From assembly GCA_951804985.1 (NCBI GenBank), contig OX638132.1, positions 18,209,529 to 18,273,528 of the forward strand: a DNA stretch of 64,000 bases, written 5' to 3'. A program made the position numbers and the translations under genes. The notes below the pieces were generated by a model. It made no database searches. It saw only the letters and a list, made by a program, of their open reading frames with translations, and was not told the origin of the DNA. This document shows positions 10,600 to 22,263 of the stretch, one piece after another; positions within the stretch are counted from its first letter, which is position 1, and every line of letters starts with the position of its first letter. The stretch is from Dryomyza anilis (lineage: Eukaryota; Arthropoda; Insecta; Diptera; Dryomyzidae).

Positions 10600-11867
10600 G
10601 TCGATGTCGTCAACTTACTCTTTTACAAACTATTTAAAGGTGTCATTTCAAAATCAAATGTTTTGATTTGTAACATTACTTCAAACCTGTCATTTTTTGG
10701 TTTCCCTGCGTCTGCGTCTTTATATGCGCCTTTGTCTTCTGCATTACCTCAAGTCTTCTTCTCTCCTATTTTATCTTCCATATTTTTCTGCTTTTCCGCA
10801 CTGTTTGATTTTTTTTTTCCTTCTTATAATATGCGCATCAAAGCCGTCATTCAGTCTCTGCAGCACGTCTATTTAAAAAACAAAAATCATTTTCGCCCAA
10901 GTGTGACAGTCCTCGCAGACGTCGGCCTTAGGTCCTTGAATGCATCTGTGTTTGCGTTCGTTTTTGCCTTGGCTCGTTCGTGCGCTCGTTACATAATAAA
11001 TTGCAGATTTGATGATGTGACGTTGAGCAAAGATGATGGATCCATCATCGTATGCAAAATGTTGCCATTTACTTTGTCTGGCGTTCAGTGCCTGCTGATG
11101 GGCTGACGGGCAGGGCTGCCTGCGTTGCTGTGTGACAAGGTCCTTAATGAAAATTTCATGTAAATGAGCATGAAAAATCTTGCACGATTTTTCCACTTTT
11201 AGTTTTTTTTTTAACATATATATTTTGTACATCTTAACTGAACTCGCACTGCTTATGAATGAAACGCTGTATCATTTTGTCAGGATATCGCTTTAGCAAA
11301 GTCCAGTAAGATGTCCTTGCTGCTGGACCAAACAGCAGCATACAGCACTTATTGAGCATGGCCATCTGAAGCGCGGTTGGCAGTTTGTTTGGTTGTCTGC
11401 CATGATGATTGAATGAACAAATGTTAACAAATTATTTTGTTTTCTATGGAATGGCAAAGAACCAAGTGAAACAGAGGAAAAAAGTATTCAAAATTAAATT
11501 GTAATATGATAAATTGAGAGAGATCGTCGTCAACCGTAATTTATATGTTCAGAATAAAATAGTATTTTAAAAGAGTAATAATAATTTTTTTTCCTGCGTT
11601 TGATTTTCTTCGGATGTAGTTATTAAGTATTTGTGATACAACTTTTTAATATTTTTTATCAGAGACCAAAAATAATTATTAACCTCTATTTCCATTTCCA
11701 TTTCTTTTCTCACTGAGAGGTATTATTTTTCATAAAATATAAAGGTCTTTGGTTGAGAGAAAACGTTTATTTTAAAGGTGTATGGTTAATGATTGTTAGA
11801 CCGCAAATTTAATTCGTACCATTTAAAGGGAATTCATAGAAAATGATATTTTTTAAAATCCATGTCT
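10600..11867. other. Non-coding DNA with a moderately GC-rich part
   Basis: 10690-11450 has mixed composition and long open frames on both strands, but the translations (Phe/Ser-rich on plus, Lys/His-rich on minus) carry no domain, and neither has codon use or a start context that stands out. It may be conserved regulatory DNA of a flanking gene; nothing here proves it. Confidence 0.4.
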
Positions 11868-12288
11868 CAACCCCTAGGATTGTTTATTAGGACTCAAAAA
11901 TAAGGTATGCAAATTTTTTTCAAATTGGAACAACTGTAACAGCTAGGAGTCGCTATTTAGAATATTTCAAAAGAATATTTCGAGTAAACAATCATGTAGA
12001 ACTGTTAGCGAAAAAAAATTATATGTAATCGGATTTTCGATATTTCGATAATTTTCCGTGTTATCGATTGTTTTATGCAGCAGATACAAATATTTTTTTT
12101 TCGCAGACAGTTCTAGAAGATTGCTTACTCAAAATATAGTTTTGGAATATTCTACAATTCAATTCCTAGTACAAATGCACCTCCTAGTACAATTTTCAAT
12201 GTCATTGCGGCACGTGTTCCCGTCCTTCAAATACAAAAATATATTGTATATGTTATTTTTTGTCCCTAATAAACAATCCTAGGCGGTG
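11868..12288. mobile_element. Fold-back MITE with CCTAGGATTG ends
   Basis: Left end CCTAGGATTGTTTATTAGG is repeated in inverted form at the right end (CCTAATAAACAATCCTAGG). Further in, GTAGAACTGTTAGCG pairs with CGCAGACAGTTCTAG, so most of the ~420 bp folds on itself. No transposase frame. Confidence 0.75.
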
Positions 12289-12310
12289 AGAAAACTAAAA
12301 ATCGAAAAAA

Positions 12311-12401
12311 GTGTCAAATAAGTGTCAAATAAGTGTCAAATATGTGTCAAATAAGTGTCAAATAAGTGTCAAATAAGTGTTAAATAAGTGTCAAATAAGT
12401 G
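12311..12401 (+). repeat. 11 bp minisatellite (GTGTCAAATAA)
   Basis: About eight near-perfect copies of GTGTCAAATAA, with single substitutions (TATG for TAAG, TTAAAT for TCAAAT). Confidence 0.95.
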
Positions 12402-13082
12402 AGGTGTTAAGCAATTTTTAGTATTTCTTATATTTAAAATATATTTCAATTTATACTTGTGCATTTATTTTTTATTAAACAAGACTGCATTCAGTATCAA
12501 ATGAATTAATTTGTGAATTTGGTAAAATTTAAAAAATTATATTTTTTTATAATTTTTTTATTAAAAACATACCATATGATTACATTTCAAAAAATCTTCT
12601 AAAAATATATATTTTTTTATTTTAAACTTAAAGTAAATTTGTATTACTGGAATTAAAATGATTCCAAAAAGAACCTTTAAAATGCCTAGTGTTTAAAATA
12701 AAAAATATGAACTGAAAGTGTTATAATTACTATATTTAAAGTATTCACAGTATTGTTACGACACTGTACAAATACGACAGTGTGGCAATTTAGTGCGTCA
12801 AATAAATGCAGTTGATTCATATAAAATTAGGATTTTTTGAAATTATCATAAATATTCCTCGATTAAAAAAAAAAAAAAAACAAATATATTAACATTGTTT
12901 GTGCATTTTTTGTCTTCAATTTCACAATTTTTCTTTATTTCACAAAATACGAGACCAAAAACATGCCTCAAGGCTACTCTCAAATACAACACTTGTGGTA
13001 TTTCACTTTTATAAGGGATGCAACAACAAATTTACGTTTCTCTGTTATTGTATCGTATATATACTACATGGTACGAAAACCA
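12402..13082. other. AT-rich DNA, no gene seen
   Basis: No supported coding frame, RNA gene or transposon; several A/T homopolymers only. Confidence 0.5.
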
Positions 13083-13514
13083 TCCCTAGTAGAAATTTGC
13101 CCGATGTGCCATCGGGAAATGATCGGGTTTTCGTTGGGTAAGCCCTATTACAGAAAATATGATCATTGCCTTTGCATGCCCTTATCATGCTTACCATATC
13201 AGGGTTTACATTATCTAAATAGTCAATGTTCCCGATCATAGCTACATTATTTGTTCCTCATAACGAAATTAGCATCAGACAATGATCGAGCTTTAATGAA
13301 AGAAACCCTATTATGCTCGGGCTCTGACAAGGCAATTGTCGGGTAAATAATAAAATGGGGAATTGGCCGATCAGTACATGATCATGGCCAGAGGTCAGTA
13401 CATGATCAGGACACTGCGTTGCAAAGACATTATTGGCCTCGTCATATCCCGATCATCTCAAATAATGACATGATCACTTCATGACCATGGCCCTAACAAA
13501 ATTTCTACTAGGGA
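13083..13514 (+). mobile_element. MITE with TCCCTAGTAGAAATTT ends, copy 1
   Basis: The ends TCCCTAGTAGAAATTT and AAATTTCTACTAGGGA are perfect inverted repeats. The interior (432 bp in all) is less AT-rich than its surroundings and dotted with GATC-containing motifs such as CCCGATCAT and ATGATCAGG. Two further copies are at 44318 and 45987. No coding capacity; transposase source unknown. Confidence 0.85.
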
Positions 13515-14026
13515 TACTAAAATACGATGAACTGTGAATACGCTAATTAGATGCAACTCAGTTAATAATTGCAGAATACAAGTTCGTCATTTGAAGAACA
13601 AAACCCACCCAAGTGCCTCATTGGAACTCTTTTGATTGAATCAACTCTAATTTATCAGATAAATCGCATTTTAAATTTCCTTTTTTTTTTTGAAATTGCA
13701 TTATTTTATCGTCCAACATTTTAATAAACAATTTTGTTTTTCGAAATTTTTCAAACATTATTGTTTTTGTCGAATATTTTTATTTTTGAAAATAATGAAT
13801 TCGACCATTACGTTGTTTTCATCGCTAAACAATTTTTTTTTTATAAACATTTTTTTTAATTTTTCGAACATTGTTGTTTTATTGTATACATTTTTTGTTG
13901 GACATTTCTTTGTTAATGATTTCTTCGAAATCACATGAAAATTGTTATTTTTGTCGACCAAATATTTTGAACAATTGTTTAATAAAAAATGTTTGATTTT
14001 TGCTTTTACCGATTTTTCCATATATA
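13515..14026. other. AT-rich DNA with TTTTTCGAA/AACATT motifs
   Basis: 13680-14000 is a degenerate simple sequence of T runs with TTCGAA and AACATTNTTG words. Frames on both strands are products of this composition. Confidence 0.5.
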
Positions 14027-14349
14027 AAGGGTTTTTAACAGGGACGCGACAAAAGTAGAGCGACAGGGACAGCAAACGACGCCATTATTCTTGCCGCTCT
14101 TTTGACATTTCTCTTCAGTAAGGTTTGCTATTTCATACGAAGATAAACGAATTCGAATTTCGTCAGTAAATTTTAATAATTTCCACTCGTTGTTGGTTCG
14201 TATATCTTTACATCATGAAATGGCAAACCTTACTGAAGAGAAATGTTAAAAGAGCGGTAAGACATATGGCATCGTTTGCTGTCCCTGTCGCTCTACTTTT
14301 GTAGCGTCCCTGAAAAAAACTTTTGTAGCGCTCTTATTGAAAAACCCTT
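14027..14349. mobile_element. Mariner-derived MITE (DD41D family)
   Basis: 323 bp bounded by AAGGGTTTTT and AAAAACCCTT, with TA on both sides (14025-14026 and 14350-14351). Its ends (AGAGCGACAGGGACAGCAAA and complement) and its middle (GTAAATTTTAATAATTTC, then TGAAATGGCAAACCTTACTG) match the mariner at 41257-42135. It has lost the transposase and has gained much longer inverted ends than the parent. Confidence 0.85.
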
Positions 14350-15787
14350 TATAAACATTTTCAATTATTGGAAGTCATCTGAAAAGAAAATTGTGCATCA
14401 ACGCTTCTCAGCTTCTCAAAATGACTAATGAGAGATATATTTTGTTAACCTTTATTTCTCTCAATGTTCAACCACAACCGAAAATTTTCAAAGATAAAGG
14501 TTTCTCTCAGACCAAAATCATTTTTTTGTTTACTTTAATTTTTGGTTTCTCCCTGATTTATTTAATAAATATTATTTAGTGAGAGTTATTCAGGAACCTC
14601 CGAAAGGGTTAATCTTTATCTCTGGATCTACGTTTTTTTTTTTGTTTTAATTAGTATATATTTATTGTAGCCGTATTATTTTGTGTGTGTCTGTTATTTT
14701 TGTTCAAAATAATGAAATTAAAAAAATAGGAATTTGGCAAAAATTCAGCTTTCCTGATTGTTTAAGTTTCAGAGGTGTTGTAAATTATGGAAAAATTTAA
14801 ATTATGTAAATATATACAAATCAAACGAGTAATAAAGGTTAGGTCTCATGAAAAATCGTAAACCCTAGGTCCTATGGACTACTTTAAAGAGTTACCACAC
14901 ATATTATCACATATGTGTAGGATATTTATAGTCGGCTAAGTCCGACTACAACTCTCATAATTCTTACTAATTTCAACTGCTATAAAATTTCCCCACTTCA
15001 AAATCTTCCAGTTGCCTAATATTCCATACTGGTTTATGATTTGTTTTATGCCACTTTTCATTTACTGTTTTTTTTTTTCCACAACCTTTTCATTAATAAT
15101 GTTATTTTTACTCTTTTGTATATATTTTATACTATTCTTTACTCTTGTTACTTTAAATGGTTTCGCAATACTAAATATATTATTTGCATGCTTTGCTAAT
15201 TAAATTTCATAAATTTCGAAATGCATAAATTTCGCAATCAAATCCTTGTATATCGTAAAATATTTTGTAAATACTATGTAAAAAATTGCAATACAAACTT
15301 CCACAGCAAAATAAAATAGATGCATACAAAATTTCAAAATGTTGCCCAAAATAACAACGTAACATAAAACAAAACAAAACTAAACAAACAAAATAGATCT
15401 TCAAAATGTATATTGTTGGTCACACTTAAAACTACAAACAAAAAAACACACACACACAAAAACTAAAATAATTGTAAAAAATAAAAAGCAACTAAAACAA
15501 ACAGTAAAACAACCAACAGAAATTAAGAAAATTGCAACTTGTCGCAAATTAAAAATTCCAACCAACGATAATAAATAAAATTTTCAACAAACATTTTATC
15601 GTTTGGAAGGAGAAAACAAACAAAAACATGTGCTGATGCCAGTGGACATGTATGTCTGTCTGTATTTTCAAATTAATGTATGTGCGTGTGTTTTGAACCA
15701 CCCAGTTGTTAAACCGAAGAAGACATTTACGAGCTAACTATGGGATTCAGACACGACATTTCGTCAGCGAATATTTTAGTGATTTTA
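14350..15787. other. Non-coding AT-rich DNA
   Basis: No gene. ~14922-14955 (TGTGTAGGATATTTATAGTC, then GGCTAAGTCCGACTA) resembles the right end of the dispersed repeat at 29832-30535 and is probably a fragment of it. The stretch before 15788 is rich in A/C on plus. Confidence 0.5.
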
Positions 15788-17337
15788 CATTTTATATTTT
15801 ATATTTTATATTTTATATTTTATATTTTATATTTTATATTTTATATTTTATATTTTATATTTTATATTTTATATTTTATATTTTATATTTTATATTTTAT
15901 ATTTTATATTTTATATTTTATATTTTATATTTTATATTTTATATTTTATATTTTATATTTTATATTTTATATTTTATATTTTATATTTTATATTTTATAT
16001 TTTATATTTTATATTTTATATTTTATATTTTATATTTTATATTTTATATTTTATATTTTATATTTTATATTTTATATTTTATATTTTATATTTTATATTT
16101 TATATTTTATATTTTATATTTTATATTTTATATTTTATATTTTATATTTTATATTTTATATTTTATATTTTATATTTTATATTTTATATTTTATATTTTA
16201 TATTTTATATTTTATATTTTATATTTTATATTTTATATTTTATATTTTATATTTTATATTTTATATTTTATATTTTATATTTTATATTTTATATTTTATA
16301 TTTTATATTTTATATTTTATATTTTATATTTTATATTTTATATTTTATATTTTATATTTTATATTTTATATTTTATATTTTATATTTTATATTTTATATT
16401 TTATATTTTATATTTTATATTTTATATTTTATATTTTATATTTTATATTTTATATTTTATATTTTATATTTTATATTTTATATTTTATATTTTATATTTT
16501 ATATTTTATATTTTATATTTTATATTTTATATTTTATATTTTATATTTTATATTTTATATTTTATATTTTATATTTTATATTTTATATTTTATATTTTAT
16601 ATTTTATATTTTATATTTTATATTTTATATTTTATATTTTATATTTTATATTTTATATTTTATATTTTATATTTTATATTTTATATTTTATATTTTATAT
16701 TTTATATTTTATATTTTATATTTTATATTTTATATTTTATATTTTATATTTTATATTTTATATTTTATATTTTATATTTTATATTTTATATTTTATATTT
16801 TATATTTTATATTTTATATTTTATATTTTATATTTTATATTTTATATTTTATATTTTATATTTTATATTTTATATTTTATATTTTATATTTTATATTTTA
16901 TATTTTATATTTTATATTTTATATTTTATATTTTATATTTTATATTTTATATTTTATATTTTATATTTTATATTTTATATTTTATATTTTATATTTTATA
17001 TTTTATATTTTATATTTTATATTTTATATTTTATATTTTATATTTTATATTTTATATTTTATATTTTATATTTTATATTTTATATTTTATATTTTATATT
17101 TTATATTTTATATTTTATATTTTATATTTTATATTTTATATTTTATATTTTATATTTTATATTTTATATTTTATATTTTATATTTTATATTTTATATTTT
17201 ATATTTTATATTTTATATTTTATATTTTATATTTTATATTTTATATTTTATATTTTATATTTTATATTTTATATTTTATATTTTATATTTTATATTTTAT
17301 ATTTTATATTTTATATTTTATATTTTATATTTTATAT
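15788..17337 (+). repeat. Heptamer satellite (ATATTTT), about 220 copies
   Basis: About 1550 bp of a 7 bp unit with no visible substitution from one end to the other. As 7 is not a multiple of 3, all three frames read the same 7-residue repeat (FYILYFI), producing long open frames that are not genes. Edges are a CATTTT variant at left and TATATATA at right. Confidence 0.97.
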
Positions 17338-19359
17338 ATATAAAAATTCAAAATTCGAAAATGTGTTTTAGAATACTTTGAAATACTATTTTCAACTGGG
17401 CAGTGTGCGTGCATGCGTATGTGTGCTTCTAATAAAAAGCAACATACCAGACCATCAAAGAAGTTGATGAGCGCGCTCTGTACTCTTGACAGAAAAGTAC
17501 AACAAGAACAAATCGAAAAATTAAAAAGTAATGTAAATGTTGTCCATCTTATGTCTGTTTTGATGAGTTTGCCGTAGAAGCCATCGCCACAATTGTACAA
17601 AGAATATGGAGTAAAATACAAATTACACAAATGAAAAATAACAACAAAAATTCGAAGACTTGGAGTATTAGACAATTAATAATACCAATGGGTTGTACTA
17701 AAAAATATCTAAACATTTTATGGTATGCGGAATGAAATATGGTGCCATTTCGCATCATTTTAAATCAAAATAAATGTTATGTTTTCCAATTATTTTACAC
17801 ACAGAAATTATAAATCAATTCTAAAATTTTGAATTATAAGATCAAAGCAGAATTAATATTTATTTCAATTCGATTAAATTTGTAATTTAGCTGTTCAATA
17901 ATTTGAGTTCTTAGAACGAAACATTTTTTGATGGAATTTCAAACTTTTAATAAATACTAAAAATACAATTCGAATATTGTAAGCAAACATTTTAATTTCA
18001 ATCAAATGTGGATTTGAGAATTTCAATAAAAAAAAAATAAAAAATAGATTTAAATCGGTTTAATTCAGATTTATTTGCGATTTCTGTTTCGATTTTAAAA
18101 ATGATACGATTATCGGATGCAACAATTTTGGACGCATAGTGCTTTAAAGATTTTTTGATCGTGACTGTTTCATATAAAAATTCGTAAATTTCGTATATCA
18201 AATTACATCATTACTTATTTAATAACATTTCAGTTTTTTTTCTTTGTCTAAAGTACTCACGACAGTATATATTGGATATTGTAAAGTTTTTGCATAACGT
18301 TTCCCAATAACCGTACTCACTACAAACCATTTAATTTGTAATTAACATATTTAAAATTATCATCACAATATTACAAATAATGCTTACTATAAACAACATT
18401 AGCAACATTTTAAGCAACAAAAACAAACTCTAGATAATAAGTGAATTAATCGAAATGCTACAGCCATTTGTTTGGGTCGTAAATATTTACACCCCCTCAT
18501 CAACCACTCCATTCCAATTACGAAGTTTCAATATTTTGTGGCGCCGAAAGGCACAAAACCCCGCAAAATAACAATATCCGTTTTACCTGTGCCATCACGC
18601 AGTTTTTTTGCCCGGAAGTAAATAAAAGACGAACTCATTTTCGTTGCTTCGTCTGCTGCACACTTTGTAATAAATCACAAAATTAATCCTTGCCGAGTTT
18701 ATTAGTGAAATCGAAGGAACGCGTACCGGAGGAATGTAAGTAACAAGCGGTGGCAGATACTACGAATTGAAGGCAATAAATTACAAAGTGCGGACGCTGG
18801 GCGACGACGTGAACGACACGAAGCAACTGTAGAGTCCTGCAGTTTAGGAGAATAGGATATGGAAAAGTATAACTAAGAAAATAATCGCTTATCTTTAGTT
18901 CTGTTATCGCTCATTGGGAATTAAGCGGATTTCAAATGCCAATATAATGAAGTTATTACTGTGGCAAAGAATGAGACTGGGACTGACTGTAAAGACAGCA
19001 GATAAACAGCTGGGGAAAACAGATATAAGTGATGATGTATTGGTCACTTTTAATACAAAAACAGATTTAAAAGAAAGTTAATATTATATATGAGAATCTC
19101 GTCAATACAAAGACAATGGTGGTCTATATAAAAATGAGTTCAGATATTTTACATTTATCAGATATCATACATTTTTATTCAGTCCTATCGTAAAAGCAAA
19201 CATAGCCGCTATTCTCGGAAATAATATCGGAAATAATTTCAAAACTTGGAAAATAAATGTAGGAGAAAAATCTTGCGATCGACAATGTGAAATAATTGGG
19301 AATTTCCCTCAAAAATATTCCATTGTATTTAAACACACTATTTAAAAACAAATGTGTGG
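17338..19359. other. Non-coding DNA with one GC-richer island
   Basis: No supported gene. 18540-18860 is less AT-rich and contains a good splice-donor-like GTAAGT at 18736 after ACCGGAGGAAT; it could be an untranslated first exon of a gene outside the window, but there is no coding frame to test this. Confidence 0.4.
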
Positions 19360-19619
19360 TTCAGAATGGTGTAGTGCACGCGCAAGCCGGTAATCGACTT
19401 CTGTTAGTTGCCATAGCCTCTCCTACACAATTCTTAGTCTCACGTTCGCGTTGATGAACCCCGTTAACCTGAGCAACCAGCTGAAGTTCCGGTTTCAACC
19501 CCAGTGGGAGGTGTGGTCGGAGACAAACAAGACTGGCATATTGGCCTTCCAAAATGGGGGTTGTGCGTTGGACTTGTGACCCGCCATATAAAAAAGCTGA
19601 TTCAATGAAAACAGAAAAA

Positions 19620-20446
19620 ATGCCTCGGATATCGACCCGAATACACGATGACAACCTACGCAAACGTATAAAGGACCATGATTTACGAATATGCACCTGG
19701 AATGTCCGAACCCTTTATAGGAAAGGTGCCACTATACAGCTGGTTGATGTCCTCGAAAGATACAAGGCTGACATCACCGCAATCCAATGCGATGGACAGG
19801 ACAGGACTGCTCAAAACAGGCATCCTGTGACATTTACTACAGCTGCCATTCAGAGATGCATGAATTTGGTTGTGGATTTGTAGTCGGCAAGAGACTCCGC
19901 CACCTTGTCTTTAGGTTCACACCCGTGAACGAACGACTAGCAACAATCCGCATCAAGGCTAAATACTTCTATATCAGCCTAATTTGTGCGCACGCTCCGA
20001 CGAATGAGAAGGACGATGAAACTAAAGGGACTTTCTATGAGCGCCTCAACGAAGCCTATGAGCGCTGCCCCTGTCACGACATCAAAATTGTGATTGGCGA
20101 CTTTAATGCCAAGGTGGGCCGTGAGGGTATCTTTGGTTCAACGGTTGGACAATTCAGCCTTCACGACAACACCTCCGACAATGGAATGAGGCTGATCGAC
20201 TTCGCCGCAGCACGAAACATGGTAATTAGTGGTACTAGATTCAAGCATCTCAATATTCACAAGGCCACGTGGCGGTCACCCGATCAGAACACACCCGATC
20301 AGAACACCAAATCCCCCTCTCGGCTATGGAACATGTGGTGTGACGAAGAGTGTCGCGCAGCCACTGCAGAGAAAGACGCTGCATATAGAGCCACCCTGCA
20401 GTCGGTAGTTACGCGAGCCGCGACCTTCTTCCTGTCAGGACGATGA
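19620..20446 (+). pseudogene. RTE endonuclease domain (APE/EEP type), broken
   Basis: Frame 1 (to ~19790) has the N-terminal signature LRICTWNVRTLYRKGATIQ; a frameshift near 19787 moves to a second frame that goes on to EFGCGFVVGKRLRH, ICAHAPTNEKDDE, the catalytic block VIGDFNAKVGRE and HKATWRSPD. The next expected part, with the IDHI and SDH motifs that complete the active site, is missing: the sequence jumps from a duplicated PDQNT stretch (20281-20310) to the linker MWCDEECRAATAEKDAAY. The enzyme would nick target DNA for target-primed reverse transcription; this copy cannot. Confidence 0.85.
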
Positions 20447-20639
20447 TGGGAATCTAGTAACAGATGTCCAGTGTACACTGAGATTATGGAGAGAGCACTT
20501 CTCTGATCTTCTAGCAGGCGATGATGACAACTATTCCGCTGATAGAGAAGACAGCTTAACAACCCCAGTTGCTGACGACGGCGTTGACATACCGCCGCCT
20601 GACCGTGAAGAGGTCTGCACATCCAGGCTGAAAAACAAC

Positions 20640-21996
20640 AAACTCATGGTATGACTGCTAAGTTGTTTAATACCGGAGGCGATGAGCTCATAACGAGCAT
20701 GCACCAGCTCATCAGCAGAATATGGTCAGAAGAAAGCATGACTAGCGAATGGAATCTCAGTATACTCTGCCCAATCCTTAAGAAGATACGCGCCAACTAC
20801 CGTGGAATAAGTCTCCTCAACATCGCGTATAAAGTTCTAACGAGCGTATTACTTATGTGAAAGACTGAAGCCCATCGTCAACGGACTGATTGGATCTTAT
20901 CAGTGCGGCTTCAGACTTGGCAAGTCCACCATAGAACCGATTGTCACATTGCGCCAAATCCTGGAAAAGACCAAAAAGAGGCAGATCGACACCCACCACC
21001 TCTTAGTCGACTACAAAGCTGTCTTCGACAGTCCGATAAGAAGTCGCCTATACGCCACCACGTCTGAGTTCGGCATACCTGCGAAACTTATAAGGCTTTG
21101 CAGGATGACCCTGAGCGACACACGTTGCTCAGTGAGAATTGGGAACAACCTCACCGATACATTTAATACCGAACGGTTTCAGACTAGGCAATTCCCTATC
21201 GTGTGACTTCTTCAACCTAATAATGGAGAATATTGTAAGAGCTGTACAACTCCATTACAATGGCACTATCTTCAACAAGAGTTCCATGCTGCTCGTACGC
21301 TGATGATATCGACATCATTGGGCAGAGCGTACGAGCAGTCAGTGCAGCATTCTCCTGTTTAGAGAGGGAATCGCGTCGAATGGGTCTTACGGTGAACGAG
21401 GACAAGACGAAGTACCTAGTGTCAACAAATAAAGAGTCCCGGCGTCTTCGACAACACGTCACTATTGACAACCACAACTTCAAAGTTGTGAAGGACTTCG
21501 TATACCTAGGAACCAGCATAACTCTTGCCAACAGGTGTTACTTTGGGCTCAGTAGGCAATTGTGGAGCAGAGCCCTCTCTCGACGGACAAAAATTACGCT
21601 CTATAAGTCGCTCATCATGCCAGTCCTCCTCTATGGCGCTGAGGCATGGACGCTTGCCAACACCGATGAGCGAGCTTTAGGAGCGTTCGAGAGAAAGATT
21701 CTTCGGAAAATCTATGGCCCGATATGCGTTGAAAACGAGTACAGAATCAGATGGAACGACGAGCTGTATGAGATCTACGCCGACATTGACATAGTCAGGC
21801 GCATTAAGATCCAGCGCCTACGCTGGTTTGGACATGTCGGGCGTATGGATGAAAGCGCTGCAGCAAAAAAGGTGTTCAATTCTGTACCCAGTTGTGGTCA
21901 ACGTAGGAGAGGGCGTCCGAATCTCCGGTGGAGCGACCAAGTGCGAAACAACCTGACAACACTTGGAGTGCAAAACTGGCGCCAGCGCGCGCAATG
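20640..21996 (+). pseudogene. RTE reverse transcriptase, frameshifted
   Basis: Pieces in order: SEWNLSILCPILKK and NYRGISLLNIAYKVLTS (20651-20860), then after a frameshift QCGFRLGKSTIEPI and HHLLVDYKAVFDS (~20900-21030), FGIPAKLIRLCRMTLSDT, a further frameshift near 21200, the catalytic SYADD box (~21293-21307), then FVYLGTSIT, LYKSLIMPVLLYGAEAWTL, LRKIYGPI and RLRWFGHVGRM up to the stop at 21995-21997. All RT blocks are recognisable, so it decayed by small indels rather than large loss. Confidence 0.85.
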
Positions 21997-22104
21997 AAGA
22001 AGCGACTGGCGAGGGGTGATTGCTGCGGCCGAAACCCATCATGGGTTGTAATGGCCAAATAAGTAAGTAAGTGAGTATTTGAAAACAAAATATTTAAGCA
22101 GGAT

Positions 22105-22263
22105 TTATAATAAATGGCGCATAATCATTGACAATTTAACGTCAACTTTAAAATGAGTATCGTCTGTTTTGACAAATGGTTGTACAGAATACAAAATAAA
22201 AAAGTTTATTTTTAATTCAAAGTTGACTTAAAATTGTCAAAGATTATGCACCATATATTATAA
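22105..22263. mobile_element. Short palindromic MITE, about 159 bp
   Basis: TTATAATAAATGGCGCATAA at the left pairs with the right end TTATGCACCATATATTATAA reading, and the matching continues through TGACAATTT and GTCAACTTT to give arms of about 45 bp with a few mismatches. It lies directly after the RTE tail. Confidence 0.7.

Larger units (their letters stand above)
19360..22078 (+). mobile_element. Decayed RTE-like non-LTR retrotransposon
   Basis: About 2.7 kb with an endonuclease part followed by a reverse-transcriptase part, both on plus, and a 3' tail of short TAAG repeats (AATAAGTAAGTAAGTGAG at ~22058), which is how RTE-clade elements usually end. The reading frame is broken by several frameshifts and at least one internal deletion, so it cannot move by itself. 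GC content is clearly higher than the surrounding DNA. The clade is judged from the endonuclease (WNVRTLYRKG) and the C-terminal region (KSLIMPVLLYGAEAWTL). Left limit is approximate. Confidence 0.85.

Noticed and set aside
10663..11106. 147-codon plus frame
   Set aside because: No domain, overlapped by a comparable minus frame, and the composition fits GC-richer intergenic DNA.
15706..17371. Two overlapping open frames of more than 540 codons
   Set aside because: They are translations of the heptamer repeat; any frame is open because the unit contains no stop in its 21-base cycle.
18540..18860. Untranslated first exon with GTAAGT donor
   Set aside because: Only a donor and a GC shift support it; without transcript evidence or a coding exon I leave it as non-coding.
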